Of a DNA stretch of 64,000 nt, positions 24,069 through 36,550 are shown one piece after another (the first letter of the stretch is position 1; every line of letters begins with the position of its first letter). Under the pieces are notes generated by a model. That model worked only from the letters and a program-made list of their open reading frames with translations. It searched no databases and was not told the DNA's origin. Source of the DNA: Acanthopleura granulata (Eukaryota; Mollusca; Polyplacophora; Chitonida; Chitonidae). The stretch covers positions 26,809,368 through 26,873,367 of the forward strand of contig JABBOT010000005.1 of the NCBI GenBank assembly GCA_016165875.1, given 5' to 3'. The position numbers and the translations under genes were made by a program.

Positions 24069-26559
24069 AGCCGGGCTTACCTCCGAAGTCCATGTCTAAG
24101 TTGATGTGACAAAATATGTAGTGTATTTTGCTTTTTTACTTTGATCGGTACGGGTTTTCCACAGAGCTAAACACAAGGCGGCAATACGGCTGAACACGTG
24201 CTAGACTTCCCCTGAAATAGCCTGAATATGTTCCTCTGTATAGAACCGCATTTGTGCTTTGTGAACTTTAGTTTGTTGTTTTGCAACAACCTCAAAATAT
24301 CTGCCTTTGCCTTGAGCATAAATGTGTTCAGTTGCCTATAATCTTTAGTGGAAAATTACTGTCAAAAAATTTTGATATGGTGTCCTACTTGTGCCATGGA
24401 AAAGCATTGATTTATATCACTGCCGACTGGGTTAGAAACCTGTCGTCCAGTATATAGACGGTGTCGACGGTGACTTTTGCGTCATGATTTTACATACCAA
24501 AGCTCACTTTAAAACTCTTAACTTAAAAGCGATTTCGCGATTTAAACTAGTCTTGAACTCCTAAAAAGAGGTTTGGTGCGTAAAGTCAACGCCGTCTTTT
24601 GAAATGCTCAATATAGTTTTGAATGCCTCCTTTGATACAAGATTTTGTTCAGAAACACATCATGAGGGTTTCGCGTCAAGCGTTCACATGTTAAAACTCC
24701 ATTGAAACGTCGTCATTGCGACCATACTTTGGTCAGAGACGACCAAAGAGCCGGTGTTAGTTTAGCAGCTAGTCCGTGGCTTTGGTAGCTTACCAGTGCA
24801 GTTAGGGGCAGATTCCACCAAGCCATTTCCCTCGTAAGTAACAATTTGAAACACGATTTTGTAAATTTTTTTAGGCCTTAGAACAAAAGTTTCAACCACT
24901 CTATGAACATTACCTGAAGAAAAACGTGTAATGAATTTTAACTCCAACTGCCAAAAATGTAAACACTGTGGTAAGGTTTTAAATGTTCACTTACTCAGAA
25001 ATATTTTTGTGCAATCGAGCGATTTACAGCAAGGTCATTCATTCAGCACTAATGGGCGCGATAATCTCCCTAATCGAACTCTTCAGACGACAGTTATCTG
25101 AATGTATTTAGACAGTTGACAATTATGTAGCCGACTTACACTAGTAGGCCTACAGACATGACCTCCAAAAGGCGAGGTGATATTGTTCACCGCTAGCTTG
25201 TTCCACATCAGCCACATTTTAATAAAGGATGTAACGTGTTGGCGTTTTTCTAATTATGTCTTACAAAGATAACCGCAAAAGCTACCGGTTGTCATGCAAG
25301 CAACGTATTATTAAGGATGGTTGTTAATGAGGAGGACAGCATAAGTGCTCTGCTCGCTCTTGAATTCAGTCGTGATCCGGTCTTCACGCCTCAACATGTT
25401 TTCCTCTCTCTCAGTTGGACATGCACATGGAGAATATTTGGAGAGAATATCTATACGTAATTCTGATAGATTTATTTGAATGTATGTAAAGTGATTGAAG
25501 ACCGACTTGGAAAACAGTGATGTAATGTGGAAGATTCTCATCAACCACTGGGCTTGAGTGTGTGAGCGTAAACCCATAAGATATGTAAAATTCGTGAGTT
25601 GTATTGACAATTCTGAACTAGCCGTGGAAATATTCCTTAAAGAACATCTGACATCAGGTGTTAAAAAATTTGAATTCAAATCGCCAAATTAGTGTTTCCA
25701 TAAATTCCAGTGACTCGTATCTTTTCACCTCTTTAAATAGCATATTTTTAATTTTACAGGCTTACAACAGTCGTTATCATTCCGATTGTATCCACCAGAT
25801 TGTTTCCACCGGAAGCCCTTTAATAAACTATGCTCTGTTATGTCATGGGCATGTACCGTACCTAAACTATATATACACTGTAAATTTCGATGTTTAACTT
25901 ATAAGCACTTTTATACATCAGATATTAAACACTTGGAGATTATAGTATAGGCCTGTATATCGATGTTTTAGACATGTTTAATACCTAAATATATGTGCAC
26001 ATTTATTAAACACCCTCGTTTGAAATATAATCACCCATTATACGCGTTTGGCGTTTGTCATTTTACAGTGTATAAGCTGTTGTATATCTTGACTGAGCCT
26101 CTTTATAAGTCATAATCATGTACACGTGTCTTTCAAACAGTTTTCGATTTGTGATGTATAACTGCACTTTCTTTGCGCACGAGGACAAAAATTAAGCAAT
26201 ATGACCTTTAAGCAGACTGCATGGTTCCAAATGATGTCGAAATAATGGTATGAAAATTCTCCTGGAAATCTGTTATTAAATGGACTGATAGACGAAGTTA
26301 ATGACAAATCTCTTGGCGCAATCTGTATTTCAGCATTAGTCTATGGAGGCACATCTTATTCGCGACAATTATACATACATTCAATTCATTACTGTTTAAT
26401 GAGGTATTCAAGATCATTCCACTTATGTGGTGATCAGTTTTGCTGGCGCAGGAAACCCAAGTGTCTGGGCGTAAACCATCGGTCTTCTGTACCTTACAGT
26501 TGATCTTTTCCTTGTGTGGTGTACAGACGTGCAGATTCAGGCGAAGCAAAAGCTTAACA
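24069..26559. other. intergenic or intronic, nothing recognised
   Basis: No supported gene. The 122-codon minus frame at 25311-25679 has no motif I recognise and no flanking exon signals that can be defended. Confidence 0.5.
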
Positions 26560-26738
26560 GCACAAACGGCCTCACAGCTGCCTTTGGTCGTTCATTGCTA
26601 CCAAAGTACCGGGAAAAGGCGTTTAGAGAAGAAAATCTATAAATTTCTTGTCCAAGACCGGGATTGAACCTGCATCTCGTGTGTACAAGTGATTGGAAGA
26701 CAATCGTCTTAACCTCTTGGGCACAACCAGCTCCGGAC
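26560..26738 (-). mobile_element. SINE family 2 (tRNA-like head), copy 1
   Basis: On the minus strand the head reads GTGCCCAAGAGGTTAAGACG (A-box region, Ser/Leu tRNA-like), then GAGATGCAGGTTCAATCCC (B-box), then a unique body ending near GGCCGTTTGTGC. The blocks 'ACACACGAGATGC.GGTTCA' and GGCCGTTTGTGC recur in the copy at 42545-42725. Confidence 0.7.
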
Positions 26739-28300
26739 ATTAATTGTTAGGTTCAATTGTGATTCAGATCAGATAGATGTGTCAAGGACATTTAAAAAGA
26801 TTTCTTCTCCACTAGAACCACTATATCGTAGCATAACGCTACACTTTATTCCCCCTACAGTCAATTATGCAGTGAACAGTTACACTTACTTATATGTATA
26901 TCAACTTTCTATACTACAAAGAAAGGAATAACAATCCCCACAGTAGTCTAAACCACAGTGTAGTTATTCCCTTTGTATTACCATGCGTTCGGTGCTATAT
27001 GCCTGTAAAGAGCTGTGTGATAGCATATATATTCATTGACCTTCATCAACCTATGGCCTACAACGGCCGAACTGAGTAGAAGTCTCAAAGAGGCACATTA
27101 GGGTGATTTTGCCCTTAACTGACTGATCAAGTCAGTCAAATTGTGGTCACCATGCCACCAAAAATCGTTAGATGCGGATATTCTGACATACAACATGAGG
27201 GCCAAATCAATTCTCCCCGCGCTCTTGTCAGTGTCCCTCAGCAGAGCATGGTCGAGTTGTTTCATGCTCATTGATTTTTTGAACGTTCCGTACTCATGGA
27301 TTGAGGAAGGGGCTGGCGGGAAGGGTAGGTAATGCATACTATTTCACTTCCGTATATGACGTAACGATATCCATAAAGTCTCATATATCACTGGTACATA
27401 GGTTTAGCACTGGTCCCTTGAGTCTTCTCACAATCTTGGCATTATACGTCTTTGGTTGAGTATTCTTCTGCCAGCTCACTTACGATATCGAGATGGGAGG
27501 CCAACGCGTGCAAATAACAATTGAACAATCACGCTTTATAATGATAAAAACTGATCTAATTGTTATAGTGTTATAAATCAATGTTATAGTTTATAATAAT
27601 AACTATTATTCATGTATTTATTTATTTATTTACTTCTTTATGTTTTAGTGCTATGATCAAGTAATTTTCGCTTTCCCTACGGTTGCCAGTTTTATAATTA
27701 GAAGAAGCCGGGGTGCCCATTGTAAACCATCTGCTTTCACTGTAATACTGACGAACTCCAACTTTTGACGTTTGTCACAGCTGTTGAAGGCAGTCGGTTT
27801 CTAACTGGAAGTTAACACAAAACAGCAGAATTCTATTTGCCACGTAGGTTCTCATAACAATGGAAACAAGTATATATCGGTAAACAAATTATCAATATCT
27901 TTTAATTCTTTCCAAGTATCTATAAATGATTCATTGAAATTGATCATTCATTTTTCGATACCGATAAATGATAATGTATATTGATGTTACGAACAACGTC
28001 TTTAAAAATATGATATCATAGTGGTACCCTTTCAGTTGATATCAATAAATCATTTATTGACATCGACAAATGAAAGCTCGTTAATAATTTCATTTTTGAC
28101 CCAGGCACAACTGTCCTCTAGCAGTTACAAGTGTGTAAATTTTTGAAACATTTTAAAGGAAAATATATATTTCCTGTTATTTTAGGACACTGATGCTCTC
28201 GTTGAGTTAACTAGTGAAAAACAGCATTGAAATAAAGAAGTACTCCAATATACTGTCAGTTTCCTTTTTTCACTCCATTAAAACACTCTCTCCATACTAC
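26739..28300. other. intergenic or intronic; AT-rich with palindromes
   Basis: No gene. A TTTA run lies at about 27613-27634. From about 27890 to 28090, ATCATTTATT/AATAAATGAT-like motifs recur in both orientations. These include a near-perfect palindrome at 28038-28064 (12-bp arms, one mismatch, 3-nt centre). Confidence 0.5.
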
Positions 28301-29331
28301 AAGGGTACCACTATTCGAGAGGAAAAATGCTAAACAAATGGCTTGTTCAATTCTCAGCCAACGATAGGCCTTACACAAGATCAAACAAAAAAACGCAAAG
28401 ACGCTTGAATAAGCACCACTATCTCAGAGGAAAAATGATAAACACTGGCTTGTTCAACTCTCAGAAAACCATTGGCCTTACACAAGATCAATCAAAGAAA
28501 CACGAAGACACTTGAACAAGTTCAATATATATGTGTGAACAAAACAGATCAATAGTACAGCGGTAGTAGTCCAAAATATACAAAAAAAAATTACAGAAAT
28601 ACATAATTTCTTACAGGTGACAGCGTCCAAATCCGGATGGAATATTTCGGCTTCCAAAGACAAGTCAGTCCACGCAAAAATAGAATGCAGGGTTCCTGGG
28701 AATTCTCGAATCGAAGAATGACAGTCTTGTGAGCCACAAACATCAGTGGGCACGGTACATCGATTGCCCGTGAAGGTGAAATTTCTCAGGGTGGATGGGT
28801 AGACAGTAGCGTCCGTGATGTATGTTTCAGTTCTGGGAAATATACACGAAGTCACTTGCAGGGTAAACGGGGATGAAATGTATGTAATCCTACAAAGGGA
28901 CAATGAGGGATACAAGCTCAAGACAATGAGACGAACAAGACCGTCTCATACAAAACAGCAAGTGAGTAAAAATGGAATATAAAATAACAATTGTGTAATG
29001 GGGTGAATATCTGCAAATCCCACAAAATCCTTCTAAGTGGACGAGAGCAAGTACAACTTCGTCGCTCATATTTATAGACTAACGTAAAGACAATTCTGGA
29101 TGATTTGATTGTAAACATGTTTACAACATGGGTACATCTTTCTAGAATGTAGGCTCTATGTACAATGATACAAAACGGATAAACACAAAAGCCTCGGGAA
29201 CAAGCGACTGAATTCCAACGCAGGCTACAACGTACACGGAGGAAAAAATGTAGACCAGACACAGACCCGGTTAGCGTGAAAAAGAGATATTAAAAATACA
29301 GTTCAATATCTTAAGGGCGGGGTTCGTAACA
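28301..29331 (-). mobile_element. LTR-like interspersed repeat, copy B (longest)
   Basis: Minus-strand reading starts TGTTACGAACCCCG at 29331. A palindrome GTAAACATGTTTAC (29111-29124) precedes the TATA-type box TATAAATA (29076-29069). The copy then runs through a 147-codon frame (start 28921) with several Cys and a hydrophobic stretch near its C-terminus, and ends at AGTGGTACCCTT near 28301. The distal 216 bp are two tandem 108-bp units. Copies A and C share these landmarks. LTR identity is inferred from the TG start, size and promoter box; a matching CA end, second LTR and polymerase genes were not seen. Confidence 0.6.
28303..28518 (-). repeat. tandem duplication, 108-bp period, inside copy B
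   Basis: 'accactat' at 28307 and again at 28415 starts two similar units. Each contains 'gaggaaaaatg', 'ggcttgttcaa' and 'ccttacacaagatcaa'. Copy A has a single unit, so the duplication arose in copy B or its lineage. Confidence 0.8.
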
Positions 29332-30639
29332 ATACCCTCATAATGCAAAGAGCTGGTTCCGGAACGAACTCTCATACCACAGAGATGTCTTCATGTTACA
29401 GGTGTTATCAGAATGTACAGAGATAATAAAATCTTCTCGTAAATAAAACCTCAGGTATTAATAATTTCTTCAAAAGAAAGTATTCGGAATAATTATGCTT
29501 TCAGCAAAATGAACAGTTTTCAGTTGAAATTGTAAAAAGAAAAAAGCAAGAAAATATTAGTTTGGAACGATTTATAGCAATAGATGAGGGTCAACTCACG
29601 GCCTGACCGTTTCAGCTGCTTTGCTTTTAGGGTGTATATGCAAACAAGTTTGGTAGGTTTCAACATTACACAATGTATCACGGTCGATTTTTTACTAAAC
29701 AGATCGAATTGGGCAGGATTTCAAATGTTCGGACAAGAAATTCAAATGGCAGAATTTGCAGAATCTTTTATGGCTAATTCAAGACCTACCCGCGTGACAT
29801 CTACAAATTTTAAACTAAAAAGTTTAATCATCGCAATTTGTTACGGTATTGAAAACAATAACAGAAAACAGTCCTAGTGACTTCATTTTACAATGTAAAC
29901 AATGCTTTATATACTACATGAGACATACATTGATATACAGAGAGTTCAACAACAACATTAAGAAGATAACATAAACAAATGTTTTACCGGTCATTACACT
30001 GTTCAAATTCACTTTTAAATCCAAAACAGGGTACTCCTGGAAATCCTGCACATAGTCCATGGAATTATCACAACACACAATTCACCAAAAGTGACAAATT
30101 ATTTCGATCAGGTATCACGCTACATTAGCACACACGAACACAGTACATAGTTCAAACAAAACCTGATTCGCTACGCCTTTGAATGACGTCACACTAGCAA
30201 AGCACAACACAGGGTAAATCCAGGGACGGAGGTGTAATCCACTTTGGAATAATCACAGTTCCCGCAGGAATCAACAAACAAACGCCCCATTCAGAGAAGT
30301 AGAGTAATGTCAGCTGGTTGCAGAACAAACGTCCTTCACAAAACCGGTAATTTCAGTTCAATGTCTATGACGACCTTGTTGGTCAGGTGAGGTCAGCGTG
30401 TTCAATGAATTACATAGTCAGTATTGTATAATAATAATCCGAACTCCCACAAACGTGACCTCCGCAGAAATTCACTTTGAACGAACAGCAGTTAAAACTG
30501 CTGCAGACAAACGGTGTCGAACTTGTAGAAAGATGTCTTCCAAAACAACTGGTATCACCAGCTTACATCATCAAAATAAAGGACTCTATTAGAGTGCGTC
30601 GAACACACGCCTAGCTCGTAGTGGATATATTAAAAACAC
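29332..30639. other. non-coding, possible transcribed part of an unknown element
   Basis: No long frame on either strand. It lies downstream (minus strand) of the promoter-like box at 30663-30671, so it could be the body of an unrecognised repeat or transcript. This is inference only. Confidence 0.3.
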
Positions 30640-30725
30640 TCCACTCTGAACAGAAAACACGGCTTATATAGGTTTCCAAGGGATTCAACCATTTTCAGAC
30701 AAACAGGCTAATCAGCCAATGAAAA
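30640..30725 (-). promoter_or_regulatory. promoter-like TATA + CCAAT box pair
   Basis: On the minus strand, CTATATAAG lies at 30671-30663, with an inverted CCAAT box (ATTGG, plus-strand ccaat at 30716-30720) about 45 bases upstream. The spacing is typical of a pol II core promoter. No coding region follows, so it may be an LTR or transposon promoter, or chance in AT-rich DNA. Confidence 0.3.
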
Positions 30726-31981
30726 TTTAAAGATTTAAAGGAAGAATTAAACGAAGTGCTTTCAATCAGGTATGCGCTACAAAAATATAAACCAAGACAA
30801 AGACTGTTATGCATAGAGTCCGCAGACTACGTGCAGGGTATGCCGCTCGCTAATAATAAATGAAAACATCTGAAATAAACACACGTGACAAAGGGTATTA
30901 AAATGGTAAGGAAGTTGAGCAATTACACTAAATGACGTTAAAGACTAATCTAAAAGATTTTTCGAATGCGTAATGCTACTGCTTGTCATGATAAGTGTTT
31001 TAAAGTTTTTTCAGCTGATCTAGTATCCATTTACAACAACTCAAAAACGTTTAGTGCAATTTATATCTGAAGTTTTGAATTCTGGAAGCCTTCAATGTTT
31101 GTATGCATGTGCAACGTATTACCAAATTGTGTTGTGCTCAACATTAATTTGTCATTCATTCAAAACTAATCATGTGTCAAAAATGTTTTTGTCCTTACAT
31201 ATGTGAACTTTGAAACACTAGAAACAAGAAACACTAAGGAGCTTAATTTAAATAAATGACTTGAACTTGGATTTCTACCAGTACGCATTTTATTTGACTT
31301 TTTTCCAGAGTAGCTTTATTGCTCTGAAGTGAAATGACGACAATGGGATTATTATAAAATGTTTCGGTATATCAGACAAACATCACTTACTGGAACGCTA
31401 TGCATACGTAAACAGCGACCATTGAATTTATTTGAATGGAACTGGTCTTGTTAAGAAATGTTGTTCTCAGATTCAGTGATCAAATTCAGATTACAGTCAC
31501 GATATTATATTTTGATTTGCATTGGCTATGTTATACGAAACCCTTTAGCCAGTAATGATATATCACTTTAAACACATGTGGTAAATTGCGGTTGTAAATT
31601 ACAGAAGTGATAGAAAGTCAGCAACGAATATGCTATCTCTGTGTGATATTTACGAGAATTACTGTGATAAGAGCACAATTTCATAACCTGCTAATGGTTA
31701 GGAATGCCAAAAATAAAAGTGTGTTTTTCGGCCGCCACACGTCAGACATCTGAATGAGAGGCCATTCAGCAGTCGAGCATCTTACCCTATTCCGTGGCTG
31801 ATAACGTTTTAATCGGATTTATGAAACCTTCTGTTGGTGATTGTGGTTTATTTAATCAATTATGTAATAAAGATCATCAGGATATGCAGGAGATGAATAT
31901 CGAACCCAGAATCTCCTCCCAGAATTAACAATGTGGGAAACCAGAATGAGGAATGTTCAGTATCTAGTACCCGAGTTACAA
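30726..31981. other. intergenic or intronic, nothing recognised
   Basis: No gene is supported. A weak tRNA-head-like stretch near 31760-31805 lacks a following B-box, so it is not annotated as an element. Confidence 0.45.
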
Positions 31982-32060
31982 TAGGGTGTAAGTCATATCA
32001 CGCGTAGCTGCCCATACGAGACATACTGTAGAGATAGAGTGCCATGGTACTTACACCCTA
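31982..32060. repeat. 79-bp foldback with 12-bp inverted ends
   Basis: TAGGGTGTAAGT at 31982-31993 pairs perfectly with ACTTACACCCTA at 32049-32060. The arms extend imperfectly inward. The size and structure suggest a miniature inverted-repeat element or a structured RNA. No second copy was found in the window. Confidence 0.5.
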
Positions 32061-35000
32061 CTTTTTACACGTACCTTTGAAACTATGGGGAAAAGTAATT
32101 AATTGTGTTCATCATGTGGGTCACAAAGTCTTCAGCAGTTCCTTGTGATCCTTTTTTATTGCCCCAACAGGACTTTCATCGAAAAAAATGATTTGGTTTA
32201 ACTTGTTTTTGGTTAATAAGGGCATTTCATCATTTGTGTTTCAAGGGAATTTGCGATCATCATAACCTCTTGATCCTAATGGTCTTCCGTACAGATATAT
32301 GCTTAAATATGCTTGCTTTAATAAAAGTACACTCAAACAGATGCAATTAAGGGTTTTCTGCTTGATTGTATGTTGATAATAGGCTTGGGTCTTTCAGCCA
32401 CGCGTCTGTGGCTGGAATGGCTCTCATACCTAATGGCTGGTACTTGTGTCCTACGGCTATCAGTGTCTGGTATGTCACACTGACGTTCCAGCAAATCTAG
32501 CTGGAAGGTAAATCTATGATCCAGATTGATCCGGGTACCTGTATCTCCATCAAGCCAAAGTGCACTTTGCATAGCAACAAGCCGGGAAGTTCATACCCAC
32601 TCATTTCCCCACGCTTCATTACCGATGAGCACGATCCAGCTACCTCCCAGCCATTGATCGAGAAATTCCCTTTATGCTCTCTGTTTCATCTGTGGAATTC
32701 ATTACCACGGAGCAAGAAGCTGCCGTTATAATAACATTAAGTATACATTTTAGGGATTAACGACACAAGTTAATATACTCTCACATTGGAACTATGCATT
32801 CCTTCACTATTGCCATGAAAAACCCTGCAGCGTCCAGTATAGAATGGCTCGTTGTCGTATGAGAAAGTACAAACTATGAACTCAGCTTCTGTCGACCTCA
32901 TGTTGGCTTTAGTCGGAGAACAGCGAAGAGGAGGATGCGAATAGCCAAGGCTCATTTATCATTACCCAATGGCTGTTACATGGATACCCCGAGATGAGCT
33001 TGCATGTTCTATGTAGGCATGTAGACTCGTTAGGCTCCATACATTGATAGGCGTCTATATCTTGTATAGCACTCAGTGCTCCCTCCGACAAACAGATTTT
33101 ATATCAGCAGCATCAAGTCAGATATTTTAGTTAAATCGTGGCTTCCCCATCTTATGTAACAGTGATTCCGTGCAGTAGCAAACTGCAAAGGCTTAGTGAA
33201 ACTCTCCCATTCTTGTTGTTTGGGTCTGTGTGTGTTCTTCGTTAGATTGAAGGTGAAGGGGCCCTTAGGCTCTGAATGCTAGCAAGGAGTGATCTGTTCT
33301 GGTGTCTTGTAAAAACACCTGGTGATTTATTTTGTTGGTCCGCAGGAGGTCGTAATCCGTTTTTGTTACAGCGGCCATTTCAAAGCGTACATATAATGGC
33401 TAATCGATGGCGGATGGAGCAAGGAATGAAAACACACACGCAGAGGAAATGGAGTTTACGATCCCCGAGACGTAACAGCAGGCTTTAAAACCTCAGACTA
33501 GTTTTATTACGGGACTGTTGATGTTCATTTTAGTTCATATGTTCACCTTTAACGCTTTGCTAGAAGATTTGGATGATTGCTTTGATCGCTGATAATAATG
33601 GCGAAATGTACATGGGTACCTCGATAGTAGTACCTCTGTGTACGTTGTCTGAAATGATATCCCTTTTCTCTGATTGTACCTCAACCGATGAAACTGAAGA
33701 GAAAGTCGTTCAGTTTTTTCAGTATTTTAGAAGTACCTCGAAGATTTAATAAGAGCTTTCACAAATAATTCTTATTCAGTATTCTGCAAAGAGAAAAAAA
33801 CCGTTTGCATATGCGCCGTGTGTACTACAATGAAAATATACTGTTGTGCAGCGGTACATCTAAAACTTAACGTTAAAAAAGCGTGCAACTATTGCCCACG
33901 CATATTCGCAAGACAAAGAAGATGCTGAATTTGAACTATGACTGACAAATATGCTGCACATTGTCCGCCTGTATAATATTGTAGTACACTGATGAGTGCT
34001 CATCGCTCACTAATGTGGTCGTACAGGCCTGTCTTTCACGTCGTTATTCTTCAACCATATCTGTATAAAAAGTAAATCCATGAATACTTTTGTTACGAAA
34101 ATTTTCCACGGCCAGAATCCAGATTACACACGAACATTCACCTTGTCCACTGCATAGTTTGCTTTCTTTCATTCTGAAGAGGCCAAAGGTTTTGAACTTC
34201 TCTAGTAAACGAAACTGATAGTTTATAAGCACAACAGTTACTACATAACATTGCCTTTCCATCCATTGCCGGGGCACGCTGCTGGGCTTTCGATAAATCC
34301 ACAGTTCTTCCCAGTTCCCACAAGAGTATTGATTTACTGCAACCCGCCTATGCAATTGTAACCGAGGTGAGACTTCTGTCGGCGACTCCACCGCGCAATT
34401 CGAACACTGCCGGCGAAGAGAGTAATTAAGTCGTTTTCTACACCGAAACCATAGTCCTTAGCCTTTACGCCGGAACTGGGTATAATTATTTCAAAAACCC
34501 GCTGTCAGGCCTTATGATTTATTGGAATCCCTACTTCAGCTCTCTACAATGTGTTTCTTTGAAAACGTCACCGTTGATATGCCACTCGTGATCTGCGTAG
34601 AGTCCAAGCAACAGAGACAGCCGCATGAAGTCTGGCACATTAAATTGATGCTCTGCTGGTGAGCTATTGCTGATTGATCCACAGAGCAGCTTTATAAATA
34701 ATCCATTTGATGGAAAACATATATCCCTAATCTAAACATCGAATAACATCAGTCCTGGAGAAGCATATTCGAGAGTGCATGCTTGCTTAGTGGCGGCGCA
34801 TAAGATTATATATCTGTTGATTTATATATTTAACTGACAAAGTATTTTACACTTTTAACCACGCTTTCAGAAGGGTTTGTTAGAAGGAAAACGATGCACA
34901 ACATATGCCCAACCTGCCTGTAAATGACATACATTAAGTTGCGTGAAATTTATGGAATAGTTCAACCTATTTTAAATATATCTCGATACGAATTGCTGTA

Positions 35001-35789
35001 ATGGTCATTAAATCAGGGGTGAAATGATACAAAGTTTCTGCGGTCCATTACGTGTCACATGCAAAATGATCCTGTCATAAGATTTTAATGATCTTCAACA
35101 ATTCGGAAACCAGATTAACACGTAAGAAGAACGGTCAGGTCAACTTATGCCTGGTAGTGCTGAAGTCAAATTGTCCAGTCAATTTACCAAATTAACTGTT
35201 TTGGATTGCATGAAGTACTATGCAAACCTACATCCGCTATACAACTACCATTAGTGCACACGTCTATCGCAGATGCTGTTTGTGAATCAAAAAATAACAC
35301 ATTATGAGAAAATGATGCCAACGTCGTAATGGGCAGTGCTTGAATCATAGAACTCCCTTATCCTGGCCGCAAATCACTGCCCACTGCACAGAGATGATTA
35401 CCCGGTAATCAGTGCGTAATTTTTCAGAGAATGGTTTTCATCTGGCGGAAAGAAACACACAGAACTCCCGTGGATATGGGTGCAGCAGTTTGACTGTCAA
35501 AATACTCCATGAAGACGGATTAGCAATTTTTTGTGACCCAATTGGCCATATGGCGGCCAGAAACTAGGCCTAGAAGAGAAACCCAGATGGAATATGACTG
35601 TTGTTCGTGCTATCACTTTCCAGCCCGGTTGAGATGAGCAATGAGGATGACTACATTTTCCTCACTTGAGAAAACATTGAGGCGCAATGAGGATTGCTAT
35701 GTATCCTGATTGAGCCGCGCACTATCACCACACCTTCTGCGAAAAATCGACATCAACAAGTGTTTATTAGTCCATGGCTCCGTTGTTTA
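32061..35789. other. intergenic or intronic, nothing firm
   Basis: No supported gene. The overlapping frames at 32333-32572 (minus) and 32516-32731 (plus) are short; the plus one ends in a 'LWNSLP' string of the sort found near the C-terminus of non-LTR polymerases, too little to call. A near-palindromic pair of TAAT sites, GATTACCCGGTAATC, lies at about 35397-35411. Confidence 0.4.
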
Positions 35790-36550
35790 CCTCGCACGTC
35801 ATCTGCTTATGATCATTACATGTGCCTCGACACTCATTGCAGTTATGCTCATTGTTATTGTATATATCTCACAGATCGACGCCACCTTGTGGCCATTACT
35901 TGTAGCTCAAGAATTACAGTGATTATCCTTATCCTGATTATGTGTACCTTCCGATTAAATTGTCATTACGGTCATGATGTTAACAATAACTCTAAGAATT
36001 GCTGCCGTTGTCTTTATGGTCATTACGTTTACTTAAACAATTGTAGTCATCATGCTTGTGGCTGTAAACGTGTACCTTCCGAATGGATGCCGGTATGCTC
36101 ATTATGACGTGTACTGCAAGAGTCCATGACAATTTTACCTCAAGCATTCACCCCAAGAATTACTGTGTCTTTACTAGGCTATACAGGCGTACCTCATGAA
36201 TTACTGTGGCTATGCTCATGGTTATACACGTGCACCTGATGAATTACTTTTGTTATGCTCACGGTCAATAATTGCTGTCATCATGCCTATAGCTATTTAT
36301 GTTTACGTCAAAAATTGCTGTCATTATGCTCATTCTTAAAAAGCAAGAATTGATATGACGTTTATTGCATTTACATCAGCAATTGCTGTGATTACACCCA
36401 AGGATGTTAAAATGTATCTCAAGATTCGCCATAACTGTCAATATGTTTATTATGTGTATCAACAACTACTGTAATTATCAATATGTTGATCACGTGTACA
36501 ATGGATTGCTGTGAGTATCAATATGTTTATTGCCTTTTTCTCAAGATGTG
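35790..36550 (+). repeat. degenerate minisatellite, about 40-43-bp unit, about 18 units
   Basis: Repeating pattern close to CTCAAGAATTACTGTCATTA, then TGCTCATGGTTATTACGTGTA, with heavy divergence and variable unit length. Clear units start near 35914, 36038, 36151, 36190, 36233 and 36418. A period near 42 bases keeps one frame open for a while, which explains the Cys/His-rich 137-codon frame at 35694-36107. That frame is probably not a gene. Confidence 0.65.

Noticed and set aside
25311..25679. 122-codon minus frame
   Set aside because: Same reason; composition like non-coding DNA.
31734..31925. tRNA-head-like stretch plus a CGAACCC motif, possible SINE
   Set aside because: The A-box-like and B-box-like parts are not in consistent order and spacing for one element.
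32333..32731. Overlapping frames with an 'LWNSLP' string, possible non-LTR retrotransposon remnant
   Set aside because: One short string is not enough; no polymerase motifs or neighbouring homologous frame are visible.
35694..36107. 137-codon Cys/His-rich frame that could be taken for a secreted peptide
   Set aside because: It lies over a degenerate minisatellite with a period near 42 bases, which explains both the openness and the repetitive residues.
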